A stretch of 64,000 nt of DNA from positions 620,001 to 684,000 of the forward strand of contig NZ_CP112881.1 in the NCBI RefSeq assembly GCF_026409565.1. Reading direction: 5' to 3'. The translations under genes and the position numbers were made by a program. Positions 44,913-54,607 of this stretch are shown piece after piece. The notes under the pieces are model-generated. The model saw only the letters and a list, made by a program, of their open reading frames with translations. It searched no databases and was not told the origin of the DNA. Within the stretch, counting starts at the first letter, position 1. Every line of letters begins with the position of its first letter. The stretch comes from Sneathiella aquimaris (GTDB lineage: Bacteria; Pseudomonadota; Alphaproteobacteria; Sneathiellales; Sneathiellaceae).

Positions 44913-47900
44913 ATGAGTTCCACAATCACTGACACTGAAAACGGATTGCTAGAAAACGCGGCTTCTGATTTTGGCAGTTCGAAAAATTTTGGTCAGGATC
45001 CTTCTCTTAACGGGATGGATAGCTTTACAATAAGTGCCACTTTTGAGCTGGATACATTGTCAGGTGGAACGCAGGCCCTTGTATGGAACACACAGCAATA
45101 TGGTCTCATTATCCATAATGACACGCTTTATGTTTATCTGCGTGGTACCGATGGGCGCATGGACGTTTTCCCCGTTGCAGACGCATTCGATAGCACTGGA
45201 TGGCATGATGTTCAGGTTGTTGTTGATGATCAGTCCGGCACACTGGACATCTGGGTCGATGGCGAGAACTCCTACTCAGGCTCAAGCGAGAACATTCAGT
45301 TGGGCGGTACCCAGTATTCTGGCGTGACAGCAGGCGTAACTCCTTGGGGGCATCAGCTTCAGGGTCAGATCGCCGATGTTTCCATTACAGATGAAGCGTT
45401 GGAGATCGATGGAAGTCAGTCGATTTATGAGCGCATGTATGCAATGGACGAAGGTGATAACGCCTCTACGTTAGAAGCGGCGCCGACTGACCCGGACGGA
45501 CCAGCAGAAAATACAGCTGCTGAAATTTCTGGTACAGATACAGGATCGGTCACGGAAGATGCCAGCCTGACCACAAGCGGCAAACTGAATGTATCCGATG
45601 CGGATGCGGGGGAAAGCAGCTTTCAGGCAGGCAGTCAGAACGGAGCCCATGGCACATTGTCCATCGATGCAGCTGGCAATTGGACTTATGTCGGCACTGA
45701 TAGTGCGGCCATTCAGGCACTGGATGCGGGTGATGTTTTAACTGAAACCTTCACGGTCATGACAGCCGATGGCACAACTCAGGACATTACGGTTACCATC
45801 AACGGAACCGAAGATGCTGCTGAAATTTCTGGTACAGATACAGGATCGGTCACGGAAGATGCCAGCCTGACCACAAGCGGCAAACTGAATGTATCCGATG
45901 CGGATGCGGGGGAAAGCAGCTTTCAGGCAGGCAGTCAGAACGGAGCCCATGGCACATTGTCCATCGATGCAGCTGGCAATTGGACTTATGTCGGCACTGA
46001 TAGTGCGGCCATTCAGGCACTGGATGCGGGTGATGTTTTAACTGAAACCTTCACGGTCATGACAGCCGATGGCACAACTCAGGACATTACGGTTACCATC
46101 AACGGAACCGAAGATGCTGCTGAAATTTCTGGTACAGATACAGGATCGGTCACAGAAGATGCCAGCCTGACCACAAGCGGCAAACTGAATGTATCCGATG
46201 CGGATGCGGGGGAAAGCAGCTTTCAGGCAGGCAGTCAGAACGGAGCCCATGGCACATTGTCCATCGATGCAGCTGGCAATTGGACTTATGTCGGCACTGA
46301 TAGTGCGGCCATTCAGGCGCTGGATGCGGGTGATGTTTTAACTGAAACCTTCACGGTCATGACAGCCGATGGCACAACTCAGGACATTACGGTTACCATC
46401 AACGGAACCGAAGATGCTGCTGAAATTTCTGGTACAGATACAGGATCGGTCACAGAAGATGCCAGCCTGACCACAAGCGGCAAACTGAATGTATCCGATG
46501 CGGATGCGGGGGAAAGCAGCTTTCAGGCAGGCAGTCAGAACGGAGCCCATGGCACATTGTCCATCGATGCAGCTGGCAATTGGACTTATGTCGGCACTGA
46601 TAGTGCGGCCATTCAGGCGCTGGATGCGGGTGATGTTTTAACTGAAACCTTCACGGTCATGACAGCCGATGGCACAACTCAGGACATTACGGTTACCATC
46701 AACGGAACCGAAGATGCTGCTGAAATTTCTGGTACAGATACAGGATCGGTCACAGAAGATGCCAGCCTGACCACAAGCGGCAAACTGAATGTATCCGATG
46801 CGGATGCAGGGGAAAGCAGCTTTCAGGCAGGCAGTCAGAACGGAGCCCATGGCACATTGTCCATCGATGCAGCTGGCAATTGGACTTATGTCGGCACTGA
46901 TAGTGCGGCCATTCAGGCACTGGATGCGGGTGATGTTTTAACTGAAACCTTCACGGTCATGACAGCCGATGGCACAACTCAGGACATTACGGTTACCATC
47001 AACGGAACCGAAGATGCTGCTGAAATTTCTGGTACAGATACGGGATCGGTCACGGAAGATGCCAGCCTGACCACAAGCGGCAAACTGAATGTATCCGATG
47101 CGGATGCAGGGGAAAGCAGCTTTCAGGCAGGCAGTCAGAACGGAGCCCATGGCACATTGTCCATCGATGCAGCTGGCAATTGGACTTATGTCGGCACTGA
47201 TAGTGCGGCCATTCAGGCACTGGATGCGGGTGATGTTTTAACTGAAACCTTCACGGTCATGACAGCCGATGGCACAACTCAGGACATTACGGTTACCATC
47301 AACGGAACCGAAGATGCTGCTGAAATTTCTGGTACAGATACGGGATCGGTCACGGAAGATGCCAGCCTGACCACAAGCGGCAAACTGAATGTATCCGATG
47401 CGGATGCAGGGGAAAGCAGCTTTCAGGCAGGCAGTCAGAACGGAGCCCATGGCACATTGTCCATCGATGCAGCTGGCAATTGGACTTATGTCGGCACTGA
47501 TAGTGCGGCCATTCAGGCACTGGATGCGGGTGATGTTTTAACTGAAACCTTCACGGTCATGACAGCCGATGGCACAGAGCATACCGTTCAGGTGAACATC
47601 AACGGTGCTGATGAGGCGCCTGTTGTTGAGGTGCCGCAACAAACAGAGGAAGAACTTTTATCCGATGCAGCGGTTGAGTTCGGAGGCCCGCAGAATTTTG
47701 GTCGAGGTGCTGAACTCAATGGTATGGACAGCTTTACGATTAGTGCCACATTTGAGCTGGATACTCTCTCTGGCGGCACTCAGTCACTGGTCTGGAATAC
47801 GCAGCAATATGGTCTGATCCTGAGTGGGGACAATTTATATGTTTACCTGCGCGATACGGGCGGCCGTATGGATGTTGCGGTAGTTGCGGATGCGTTTGAT

Positions 47901-50900
47901 CAAACGGGATGGCATGACGTCCAGGTTGTTCTGGATAAAGCGGCGGGTTCTCTTAATGTTTATGTTGACGGGGCAGTCGCCTATACTGGATCGAGCGATG
48001 CGATCGCATTGACCAATGCGCCAAGCTCAGATGTTTTTGCCGGCCAAACCGAATGGGGACATCCTTTGCAGGGTCAACTTGCTGATGTCTCTATCGTCGG
48101 GGAAGCAATGGATGTCGACGGAAGCCAGACAACATATGAACGCATGTATGCGATGGATGAAGGGGATTTGGCCTCTCAACTGGCAGCGGTTGCACCAACT
48201 CCGGACCCAGAGCCAGAACCAACACCAGAAAATACAGCAGCCGAAATTTCGGGCGATACAGCCGCGCGCGTCGCGGAAGACGGAACGCTTGCCACTTCTG
48301 GAAAACTGAATGTAACAGATATAGATGCTGGCGAGAGCAATTTTCAGGCAGGGACACTGGCGGGCGCATATGGTGCGCTTGTCATTAGCGCCGATGGTAG
48401 TTGGAGCTATGCGGCGAATGACAGCGCGCAGATACAGGCCTTGGATGTCGGAGACACACTGACCGATACGTTTACGGTTCAATCTGCGGACGGGACCGAA
48501 CAGACAGTAACAATCACGATCGATGGTGCTGAAGATGCCGCGGTTATTTCAGGCACAGATACTGGATCTGTGACCGAAGATGCCTCAATGAGCACCAGTG
48601 GCAAGTTGAATGTCAGCGATGCCGACCAGGGCGAAAGTTTTTTCCAGGCAGATGAATTGACCGGTGATTACGGTTCTTTCTCAATCGATACCAATGGAAA
48701 CTGGAACTACACCGCGACAGACAGTGCGCAACTCCAAGCCCTTAATACCGGAGACAATGTTACTGAAAACTTCACCGTTTTGAGTGCCGATGGCACACAG
48801 CATACTGTGGATGTGACGGTAAATGGCGCAGATGAAGTGGTCGTTACCCCGCCAACAGGTGGCGGGGGTGGTCTTGAAATTGAGGTTGGCAGCATCGCTG
48901 AGCTCGTTGCGGCGATGGAAAATGCGGTAGGCGGAGAGACAATCAAGTTACGTCCAGGCGATTATGAGCCCTTCACATTAGACGGTTTTGTTTTCCCTGA
49001 AAACGTTACTCTTACGTCGGCCGATCCAAATAACCCGGCGCATTTAGAGAACCTCATTTTAAAGAATTCTACAAACATTACATTTGAGAATCTTACTTTC
49101 CATTCAGAAGATGCGCCTTACGGATCGTGGGGAGAGTTTCTATTTACAGTTACGCATAGCTCGAACATTGACATTAAGAACAATCACTTCGGCAATGACA
49201 GCCCTACGGCCCATGCAGACAATTTCATTGGTTTAACAGTAAAAAATTCTGATGGGATTGATGTAACAGATAATGAATTTACTAATCTTGGAAATGGCGC
49301 AGGTTTTAGTTATACGCAAAACCTGAATGTTTCGGATAACTATGTTCACAATGTTCGGTCTGATGGATTTGATTTCACAAGTGTTCAGCACGTTGAAGTT
49401 ATAGGTAATACGATTAAGGATCTTTATCCTACAGGCGGAGATCATTCAGATAATATCCAGTTTACGGGTAATCGGAACATGCCTCCAAATACGGATATTG
49501 TTATTCGGGACAACGTAATTGTTCAGGGTGATGGTAATCCTGGGCAGGGTATTTTTATGAAAACTGATCCTGAATCGCCGTTCCAAAATGTAGTGATTGA
49601 AAACAACATTGTTTATCAGTCGGCTTACCATGGGATAACGGTTTATAATGCAGATGGATTGACCATTAACCAAAATACAGTCGTTTCACCGCCCGACACA
49701 CAACTACCAGTCTGGATTAAGGTTTTTGACGTCCAGAACACTGTTGTTGAAAACAATATAACAAACACGATGGCTGTCGTTGGTGATGATTCGTCGGTTG
49801 AATTTATCAATAATATTTTGACTGAAACCAGCAATGCTACCGGTCTACTGCCCTATAGTGAAGTGTTTGCCAATGAACTTGTTCGTTTGACGTCAGACGT
49901 AGATGGGTTTTTGGTCAACTCTGAGTTTTCTGCAGGGGCTGAAGTCGCCGTATTTTTGGCGAATGACGAACCCCTGGCGGGCAACACTACGAATAATGAC
50001 ATAAGAGGAACCGAAGAAGCAGATATAATATACGGTTTCTCCGGAGAAGACACCTTGAATGGAGAGGGCGGTGACGACACTCTCTACGGCGGAAACGGTG
50101 ATGATCAACTGATCGGTGGAAGCGGTGATGATGTTCTCGTTGGTGGAAACGGAGCTGACATTCTTGTGGGCGGAGAGGGGCAAGATCTCTTCTTATTCTC
50201 TGACAGAAAACAATCTGCTCCAGGAGAGCAAAACCGCGACAGCATTCAAGATTTCAATGCTACAGGAGAGGACAAAATCTCTCTCGAAGGACTAATTTCT
50301 GGAGAGTTTGATTTTATCGGAAGTGCAGAATTTAGCGCGCCTGCCTCTACCGAAAGCGTCGATGCTCAATTGACAAATATAGCGGGTGACTTCGGAGCTG
50401 GAGTTGTGAACCTTGGTTATGGGGATCAGTTTTTTGGCATGACAGATTTGACCGTGAGCGCCACCTTTGAATTGAACAGTTTATCAGGTGGAAAGCAGGC
50501 AGTTGTTTTCAATCATAAACAGTACGCTATCAAGGTTGTTAATGACGATATGCAGATCATGATGCGCAAAGTGGATGGTACTCAGGATACCATTAATATC
50601 GGCAATGTTTTAGGCGAAACTGGATGGCATGATACGCAGCTGGTTTTGGATAGCGGCGCTGGCACTTTAGAGTTATGGCTAGATGGCGCCGTTGTGTATT
50701 CAGGGTCAAGTGCAGGATACCAAATTGGCGAGGATGCCAGTCTTGATTTGACTGCTGGGGGATTGCTTTGGGGTGAAGAGCTCGACGGACAAGTTGCAGA
50801 TGTCACTATTTTGGACAAGGTAATTGATTTCTCTGCGGAAAATACAGTGCTGGATCGCATGTATATGATTGACGAGTATGATGAGTTTATTGCAATCGAC

Positions 50901-51047
50901 CGGACGACTGGAAACGGTCAGGCGCGTTTCGATGAAGAGACGCAAATGCTTTCCATTGACCTTGATGGTGACCTGGAAGCGGACATGGAAATGGAGCTGG
51001 TTGGTGTATCTCTTCAGGATCTCGATAATTCGGACTTTTTAATCTAG
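44913..51047 (+). CDS. Giant modular adhesin/enzyme: LamG, VCBS repeats, beta-helix, RTX
   Basis: 2044 residues, no N-terminal signal. Order: LamG-like jelly roll 1 (about 5-185, FTISATFELDTLSGGTQ, TGWHDVQVVVD); seven VCBS repeats of exactly 100 residues (202-901); LamG-like 2 (910-1087); VCBS 8-9, divergent (1107-1310); Gly-rich linker; right-handed parallel beta-helix (1323-1646) with GGDHSDNIQF (His1511) and YHGITV (His1573); RTX nonapeptides (1693-1770, GGDDTLYGGNGDDQLIGGSG); LamG-like 3 (1813-1993); and a serralysin-type end GDLEADMEMELVGV...DFLI. RTX plus this C-terminus predicts type I secretion; no transporter gene is nearby. The beta-helix resembles the separate gene at 56419-57747. 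A role in binding or modifying exopolysaccharide is inferred from context. Confidence 0.9.
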   Translation: MSSTITDTENGLLENAASDFGSSKNFGQDPSLNGMDSFTISATFELDTLSGGTQALVWNTQQYGLIIHNDTLYVYLRGTDGRMDVFPVADAFDSTGWHDVQVVVDDQSGTLDIWVDGENSYSGSSENIQLGGTQYSGVTAGVTPWGHQLQGQIADVSITDEALEIDGSQSIYERMYAMDEGDNASTLEAAPTDPDGPAENTAAEISGTDTGSVTEDASLTTSGKLNVSDADAGESSFQAGSQNGAHGTLSIDAAGNWTYVGTDSAAIQALDAGDVLTETFTVMTADGTTQDITVTINGTEDAAEISGTDTGSVTEDASLTTSGKLNVSDADAGESSFQAGSQNGAHGTLSIDAAGNWTYVGTDSAAIQALDAGDVLTETFTVMTADGTTQDITVTINGTEDAAEISGTDTGSVTEDASLTTSGKLNVSDADAGESSFQAGSQNGAHGTLSIDAAGNWTYVGTDSAAIQALDAGDVLTETFTVMTADGTTQDITVTINGTEDAAEISGTDTGSVTEDASLTTSGKLNVSDADAGESSFQAGSQNGAHGTLSIDAAGNWTYVGTDSAAIQALDAGDVLTETFTVMTADGTTQDITVTINGTEDAAEISGTDTGSVTEDASLTTSGKLNVSDADAGESSFQAGSQNGAHGTLSIDAAGNWTYVGTDSAAIQALDAGDVLTETFTVMTADGTTQDITVTINGTEDAAEISGTDTGSVTEDASLTTSGKLNVSDADAGESSFQAGSQNGAHGTLSIDAAGNWTYVGTDSAAIQALDAGDVLTETFTVMTADGTTQDITVTINGTEDAAEISGTDTGSVTEDASLTTSGKLNVSDADAGESSFQAGSQNGAHGTLSIDAAGNWTYVGTDSAAIQALDAGDVLTETFTVMTADGTEHTVQVNINGADEAPVVEVPQQTEEELLSDAAVEFGGPQNFGRGAELNGMDSFTISATFELDTLSGGTQSLVWNTQQYGLILSGDNLYVYLRDTGGRMDVAVVADAFDQTGWHDVQVVLDKAAGSLNVYVDGAVAYTGSSDAIALTNAPSSDVFAGQTEWGHPLQGQLADVSIVGEAMDVDGSQTTYERMYAMDEGDLASQLAAVAPTPDPEPEPTPENTAAEISGDTAARVAEDGTLATSGKLNVTDIDAGESNFQAGTLAGAYGALVISADGSWSYAANDSAQIQALDVGDTLTDTFTVQSADGTEQTVTITIDGAEDAAVISGTDTGSVTEDASMSTSGKLNVSDADQGESFFQADELTGDYGSFSIDTNGNWNYTATDSAQLQALNTGDNVTENFTVLSADGTQHTVDVTVNGADEVVVTPPTGGGGGLEIEVGSIAELVAAMENAVGGETIKLRPGDYEPFTLDGFVFPENVTLTSADPNNPAHLENLILKNSTNITFENLTFHSEDAPYGSWGEFLFTVTHSSNIDIKNNHFGNDSPTAHADNFIGLTVKNSDGIDVTDNEFTNLGNGAGFSYTQNLNVSDNYVHNVRSDGFDFTSVQHVEVIGNTIKDLYPTGGDHSDNIQFTGNRNMPPNTDIVIRDNVIVQGDGNPGQGIFMKTDPESPFQNVVIENNIVYQSAYHGITVYNADGLTINQNTVVSPPDTQLPVWIKVFDVQNTVVENNITNTMAVVGDDSSVEFINNILTETSNATGLLPYSEVFANELVRLTSDVDGFLVNSEFSAGAEVAVFLANDEPLAGNTTNNDIRGTEEADIIYGFSGEDTLNGEGGDDTLYGGNGDDQLIGGSGDDVLVGGNGADILVGGEGQDLFLFSDRKQSAPGEQNRDSIQDFNATGEDKISLEGLISGEFDFIGSAEFSAPASTESVDAQLTNIAGDFGAGVVNLGYGDQFFGMTDLTVSATFELNSLSGGKQAVVFNHKQYAIKVVNDDMQIMMRKVDGTQDTINIGNVLGETGWHDTQLVLDSGAGTLELWLDGAVVYSGSSAGYQIGEDASLDLTAGGLLWGEELDGQVADVTILDKVIDFSAENTVLDRMYMIDEYDEFIAIDRTTGNGQARFDEETQMLSIDLDGDLEADMEMELVGVSLQDLDNSDFLI
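45516..47615 (+). repeat. Seven tandem 300-bp VCBS-encoding repeats
   Basis: Units begin at 45516, 45816, 46116, 46416, 46716, 47016 and 47316, each exactly 300 bp; only the last about 40 bp of unit 7 diverge. Comparing units by eye, I find differences at four positions only (ACA/ACG twice, GCG/GCA twice), all third-base and silent. Units 1 and 2, 3 and 4, and 6 and 7 are identical to each other. Confidence 0.97.
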
Positions 51048-51066
51048 TATATTTTTATATATCCAG

Positions 51067-51112
51067 AATAAAGGGCAGTGTTCGCTGAAAGGCAACAGTG
51101 CCCTTTATTTTG
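51067..51112 (+). terminator. Intrinsic terminator of the giant gene
   Basis: AATAAAGGGCA (51067-51077) pairs with TGCCCTTTATT (51099-51109); after one mismatch TGTT pairs with AACA. The loop is 11 nt and the 3' side ends in TTTATTTT. Located 19 bp past the stop. Confidence 0.9.
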
Positions 51113-51231
51113 TGCGCCACTGATTTTTTTTCAGGTGCTTTCTTGCCTGTTATTATGTTTGATAGCTTAACGTTTCAGAAACGTCACTGAATTAAACATA
51201 CATAATAGAAAACAGGAAGAAAAACTGGGTA

Positions 51232-51837
51232 ATGGAAAGCTTAGCACGGTCACAGAGATCATTCTTTTCGAGGGTACTGACGAAAATTGATCGGCTTTTC
51301 TCATCTCTTTTTCGAGGAAGGCGGTTCGCTCAGTTTGGTGCCGGCAGTTATGTCGGCAAGCCGTTTCTTTTATCTGGCCTTGATGCGGTAAAGGTCGGAC
51401 GTAAAGTCACCATTTGGAAAATGGCTCGAATTGAAGCCTTAAAAACATCTCCATCCTCTATTGTCCTGAACATAGGTGACGAGACGGTTATCCATCCATT
51501 TGTACATATTGCTGCGGCACACTCTGTCGAGATTGGAACAGAGTGTTTGTTCGCTTCTGGTGTTTATATCAGTGACCATGATCATAACTGGCAGGACGTA
51601 AACACTCCGACCTTAAAAAAACCAGGATTAACAGTAGGCGCCGTGAAAATTGGAAATGGGGTGTGGTTGGGTGAGAGAGCGATGATTCTAAAAGGGGTCA
51701 CGATAGGGGAGGGATCTGTAATCGCCGCAGGTTCCGTTGTGTCAAAGGACATTCCAGCCAGATGTGTCGCCGGGGGCGTACCTGCTAAAGTTCTGAAAAT
51801 TTGGGATGAAAAATTAGAGGAATGGGTGAAGGCGTGA
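51232..51837 (+). CDS. Hexapeptide-repeat (LbetaH) acyltransferase, WcaF/WbbJ-like
   Basis: Probable O- or N-acetyltransferase decorating the polysaccharide. The 201 residues form a left-handed beta-helix: VGRKVTIWKMARIEAL, GDETVIHPFVHIAAA, GTECLFASGVYISDHDHNWQ (the DHDH segment holds the family's active-site His) and GNGVWLGERAMILKGVTIG, GEGSVIAAGSVVSKDIPAR. First gene of the plus-strand exopolysaccharide block; its end overlaps the next glycosyltransferase by 16 bp. Confidence 0.92.
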   Translation: MESLARSQRSFFSRVLTKIDRLFSSLFRGRRFAQFGAGSYVGKPFLLSGLDAVKVGRKVTIWKMARIEALKTSPSSIVLNIGDETVIHPFVHIAAAHSVEIGTECLFASGVYISDHDHNWQDVNTPTLKKPGLTVGAVKIGNGVWLGERAMILKGVTIGEGSVIAAGSVVSKDIPARCVAGGVPAKVLKIWDEKLEEWVKA

Positions 51838-53165
51838 AGAAGAAGCTTCTAATAATAGCCTACTTTTTTCCTCCCATCGGTGGCGCAGGTGCGCAGAGAC
51901 CGACGAAGTTTGCTAAATATCTTGCAAAAGATGGATGGGATGTCACTGTCCTCACCAAAGAACAAATAGATGAGGGGAACCGCTGGGAACCTAAAGACTT
52001 ATCTTTGTTTGATGATGTGGATGATAAGACAGGCCAAATATCTGTAATCCGGATCCCTGAAAAAGGGAAAACCACTGGTCAGTTTGCAATTGATCCTTTT
52101 GAAAATTGGGCTCTTTCCGCTGGGAAATATACCCTGGACCTGCTCGATAAAGATCATTTTGATGCTGTTTTTATTACGATGTCGCCTTTCTCCTTAACCA
52201 TTGCCGCAGACGAAATTAGAAAAAGATCATCAGTTCCAGTGATACTGGATTTAAGGGATCCCTGGATACTGGATGGATGGACACCTCAGAAAACGTATCT
52301 GCATTGGCAGCTCAATTACCGTAAAATGAGCCACGCGTTAGTGCACGCGAGCGGTGTGGTTGCAAACACTGAAGAGGCGGGTAAGCTTTTTTTAGAAAAC
52401 TTTGAACAATTGGATGAGAAACAGTTGTGTGTCATCGAAAACGGTTTTGACGAAGAGGATTTTACCAGACCACTAGAGACCCCCGAAGACCGCGCGCCAA
52501 AAAAGACTTTTACTTTAATGTTTTCGGGTTCTTTATGCACCCAGCCCAAAATGAATTGGTCCAGTCCGAAAGACATATTGAAACATTTGCTGCGATATTC
52601 GCCTGAGAAAATTGACCCGTCCGGTCGTACCCTTATTCATTTGCTCAAGGCAGTCGAGATATTGGAAAGCAGAAATGAACCGCTTGCCAAAATTCTAAAA
52701 ATTGAATGTTTAGGATTGGCAACAGAGATGGACCGGGAATCGGTTGAGGCTTCTCGGGTTGGCAATATCGTGACATTTTGTGGTTATATTCCGCATGATC
52801 AAGCGGTTAAGAAAATTAGATCTGCGGACGGATTATTTTTACCGCTGCATGGTGCTGCAAGTCTATCCAGAAGTAGAATTGTACCGGGGAAAACATACGA
52901 ATATATGGCCACAGGTTTACCCATATTAGGGTGCTTGCCAGAGGGCAATGCTCGAGAGCTTATCGGGAAGTATGAAGGGGGATTTGTGGCCAACCCCTTA
53001 AATCCTGAGGAAATTGCGGATCAGTTGCTAAAAATGTGGCAGTTTTCTGGAAGCGAAAAACCTGCTCCAGAAGCAAATAGCTGGATATACACTTATGAGA
53101 GGAAAAACCTTACAAAAAAACTTGCAGTTTTTCTTGAGAAGATTATTCAGGCAAACTCGAAATGA
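51822..53165 (+). CDS. GT4-type glycosyltransferase
   Basis: 447-residue GT-B fold glycosyltransferase. N-terminal acceptor domain begins KKLLIIAYFFPPIGGAGAQR, a typical GT4 glycine-rich loop; middle VILDLRDPWILDGW; C-terminal donor domain with TLMFSGSL, VTFCGYIPHDQAVKKIRSAD and PGKTYEYMATGLPILGCLPE (conserved Glu region). Likely adds a sugar on the cytoplasmic face during repeat-unit assembly. ATG at 51822 overlaps the previous gene by 16 bp; a GTG at 51834 is possible. Sugar specificity unknown. Confidence 0.9.
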   Translation: MGEGVKKKLLIIAYFFPPIGGAGAQRPTKFAKYLAKDGWDVTVLTKEQIDEGNRWEPKDLSLFDDVDDKTGQISVIRIPEKGKTTGQFAIDPFENWALSAGKYTLDLLDKDHFDAVFITMSPFSLTIAADEIRKRSSVPVILDLRDPWILDGWTPQKTYLHWQLNYRKMSHALVHASGVVANTEEAGKLFLENFEQLDEKQLCVIENGFDEEDFTRPLETPEDRAPKKTFTLMFSGSLCTQPKMNWSSPKDILKHLLRYSPEKIDPSGRTLIHLLKAVEILESRNEPLAKILKIECLGLATEMDRESVEASRVGNIVTFCGYIPHDQAVKKIRSADGLFLPLHGAASLSRSRIVPGKTYEYMATGLPILGCLPEGNARELIGKYEGGFVANPLNPEEIADQLLKMWQFSGSEKPAPEANSWIYTYERKNLTKKLAVFLEKIIQANSK

Positions 53166-53224
53166 GTAGTTTGGCGATTATTATGGCACGGGTTTCGTTC
53201 TGGTTTTTTAAGGGCGGTGTTTAG

Positions 53225-54547
53225 ATGGCGACACTTGATTGGGCAAATCAAACGACGGCACACCCTGTCGGTCTTGGTCTAATGGCGGTGTGTGCCGGAG
53301 CTACGCTCGTTGTCCGGCGAGAGTATGCTATTTTTCCTCTGCTGATTATGATTATGGCAATCCCCAGTGCGCAACGGATTGTAGTCGCAACAATTGATTT
53401 CAGTTTTATTCGAATTCTCGTTATGGCAGCCCTCTTTAGGGCGTTTATGAGAAAGGAACAACTGGGTCTAACGCGCCAAACACCTGATATTGCAATAATA
53501 TTTTGGATGGTTTGGGGGATTTTTTCTTATGGACTCCTCTTCGGGACAGTTTCTGCCTTTATTACCCGGACAGGTTTTATGTTGGACGCTGTCGGGTCAT
53601 ATTATCTCGGGCGAATATATGTGAGAAATGTCTTGGATTTAAAGCGCGTAATGGTGTTTTTGGGCATCGCGTCTATTCCTATGTTTATGTTTTTCTCAAT
53701 TGAGCGAGCAACGGGACAAAACCTGTTTTCCATTTTTGGCGGTGTACCAAAATATACTTTGATCAGGGACGGTCGTTTGCGTTGTCAGGGGCCTTTCTCT
53801 CATCCGATTATGGCAGGCGTTTTTTGGGCGGTATTGTTGCCGTGGCTGGGGTCTTTCTGGATAACAAAACAAATACCAAAAATTCTATTGATTACGTTCG
53901 CGGTATGCTTTCTGGGCATTGTATTAAACTCAGCGTCTTCAACACCTGTCATGTCGGTGGTTTTTGTTGTAATTGGAATGGGTTTCTATTTGTTTCGGGG
54001 ATATTTAACGCAGATTAGATGGCTGGCCTTTTTCACATTAATCGCCTTGCATATGGTGATGCAAAAACCCGTTTGGCATCTCATTTCTAGGATTGATATC
54101 ACTGGAGGTTCGACAGGTTGGCATCGCTATTATTTGATCGACCGGTCGATCGCTCATTTCCATGAATGGTGGCTGTTCGGTGTCCAGTCAACAGCACATT
54201 GGGGGCGCGGCCTGCAGGATGTCACAAACCAGTTTATCTTGGAAGGGGTAAGGAGCGGTGCTTTTGGCCTAATTCTTTTTTGCGTGTTCGTATACACGCT
54301 CTTCAAGCTTTATGGACGTAGTATCAAAGCTGCAAGACAAAAAAGCGACAGGTGGATCATGTGGGGGGCAGGGGTCATCCTTTTTGTTCATTGTATGAAT
54401 TTTCTCGCGGTCTCTTATTTTGGTCAAATGCAAAACGCTTTTTATCTGCTTTTAGGGGCATCAGTTAGTATTGGCGCGACGATTATTCAGCGGACAAAAA
54501 AAATGAAAAGGCAGGAAGCAATCGTTGCGCAGGAGCGACTTGCTTGA
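53225..54547 (+). CDS. Wzy/O-antigen-ligase-like polymerase
   Basis: 440-residue polytopic membrane protein with about ten helices. MAIPSAQRIVVATIDFSFIR near the N-terminus, then RCQGPFSHPIMAGVFWAVLL, a region like the conserved Wzy_C/WaaL periplasmic loop, and a large loop with WHRYYLIDRSIAHFHEWWLF and GRGLQDVTNQFILEGVRSGA, where O-antigen polymerases keep H-x-N-type residues. Expected to polymerise undecaprenyl-linked repeats in the periplasm. Sits between GT4 and FemAB-like genes in the same transcription block. Confidence 0.83.
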   Translation: MATLDWANQTTAHPVGLGLMAVCAGATLVVRREYAIFPLLIMIMAIPSAQRIVVATIDFSFIRILVMAALFRAFMRKEQLGLTRQTPDIAIIFWMVWGIFSYGLLFGTVSAFITRTGFMLDAVGSYYLGRIYVRNVLDLKRVMVFLGIASIPMFMFFSIERATGQNLFSIFGGVPKYTLIRDGRLRCQGPFSHPIMAGVFWAVLLPWLGSFWITKQIPKILLITFAVCFLGIVLNSASSTPVMSVVFVVIGMGFYLFRGYLTQIRWLAFFTLIALHMVMQKPVWHLISRIDITGGSTGWHRYYLIDRSIAHFHEWWLFGVQSTAHWGRGLQDVTNQFILEGVRSGAFGLILFCVFVYTLFKLYGRSIKAARQKSDRWIMWGAGVILFVHCMNFLAVSYFGQMQNAFYLLLGASVSIGATIIQRTKKMKRQEAIVAQERLA

Positions 54548-54607
54548 GGCTTTAGAGGCAGGTCAATAGAAAGAACACTTATAATTGTTTAGTGAATTGA
54601 AAGATAA

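Noticed and set aside
45738-47450. Six minus-strand 70-codon open frames repeated every 300 bp
   Set aside because: They are antisense shadows of the VCBS repeat units, recurring only because the DNA repeats; no start signals or independent content.
45516-47615. CRISPR-like or tandem satellite array
   Set aside because: Units are 300 bp, contiguous, in frame and coding; there are no spacers.
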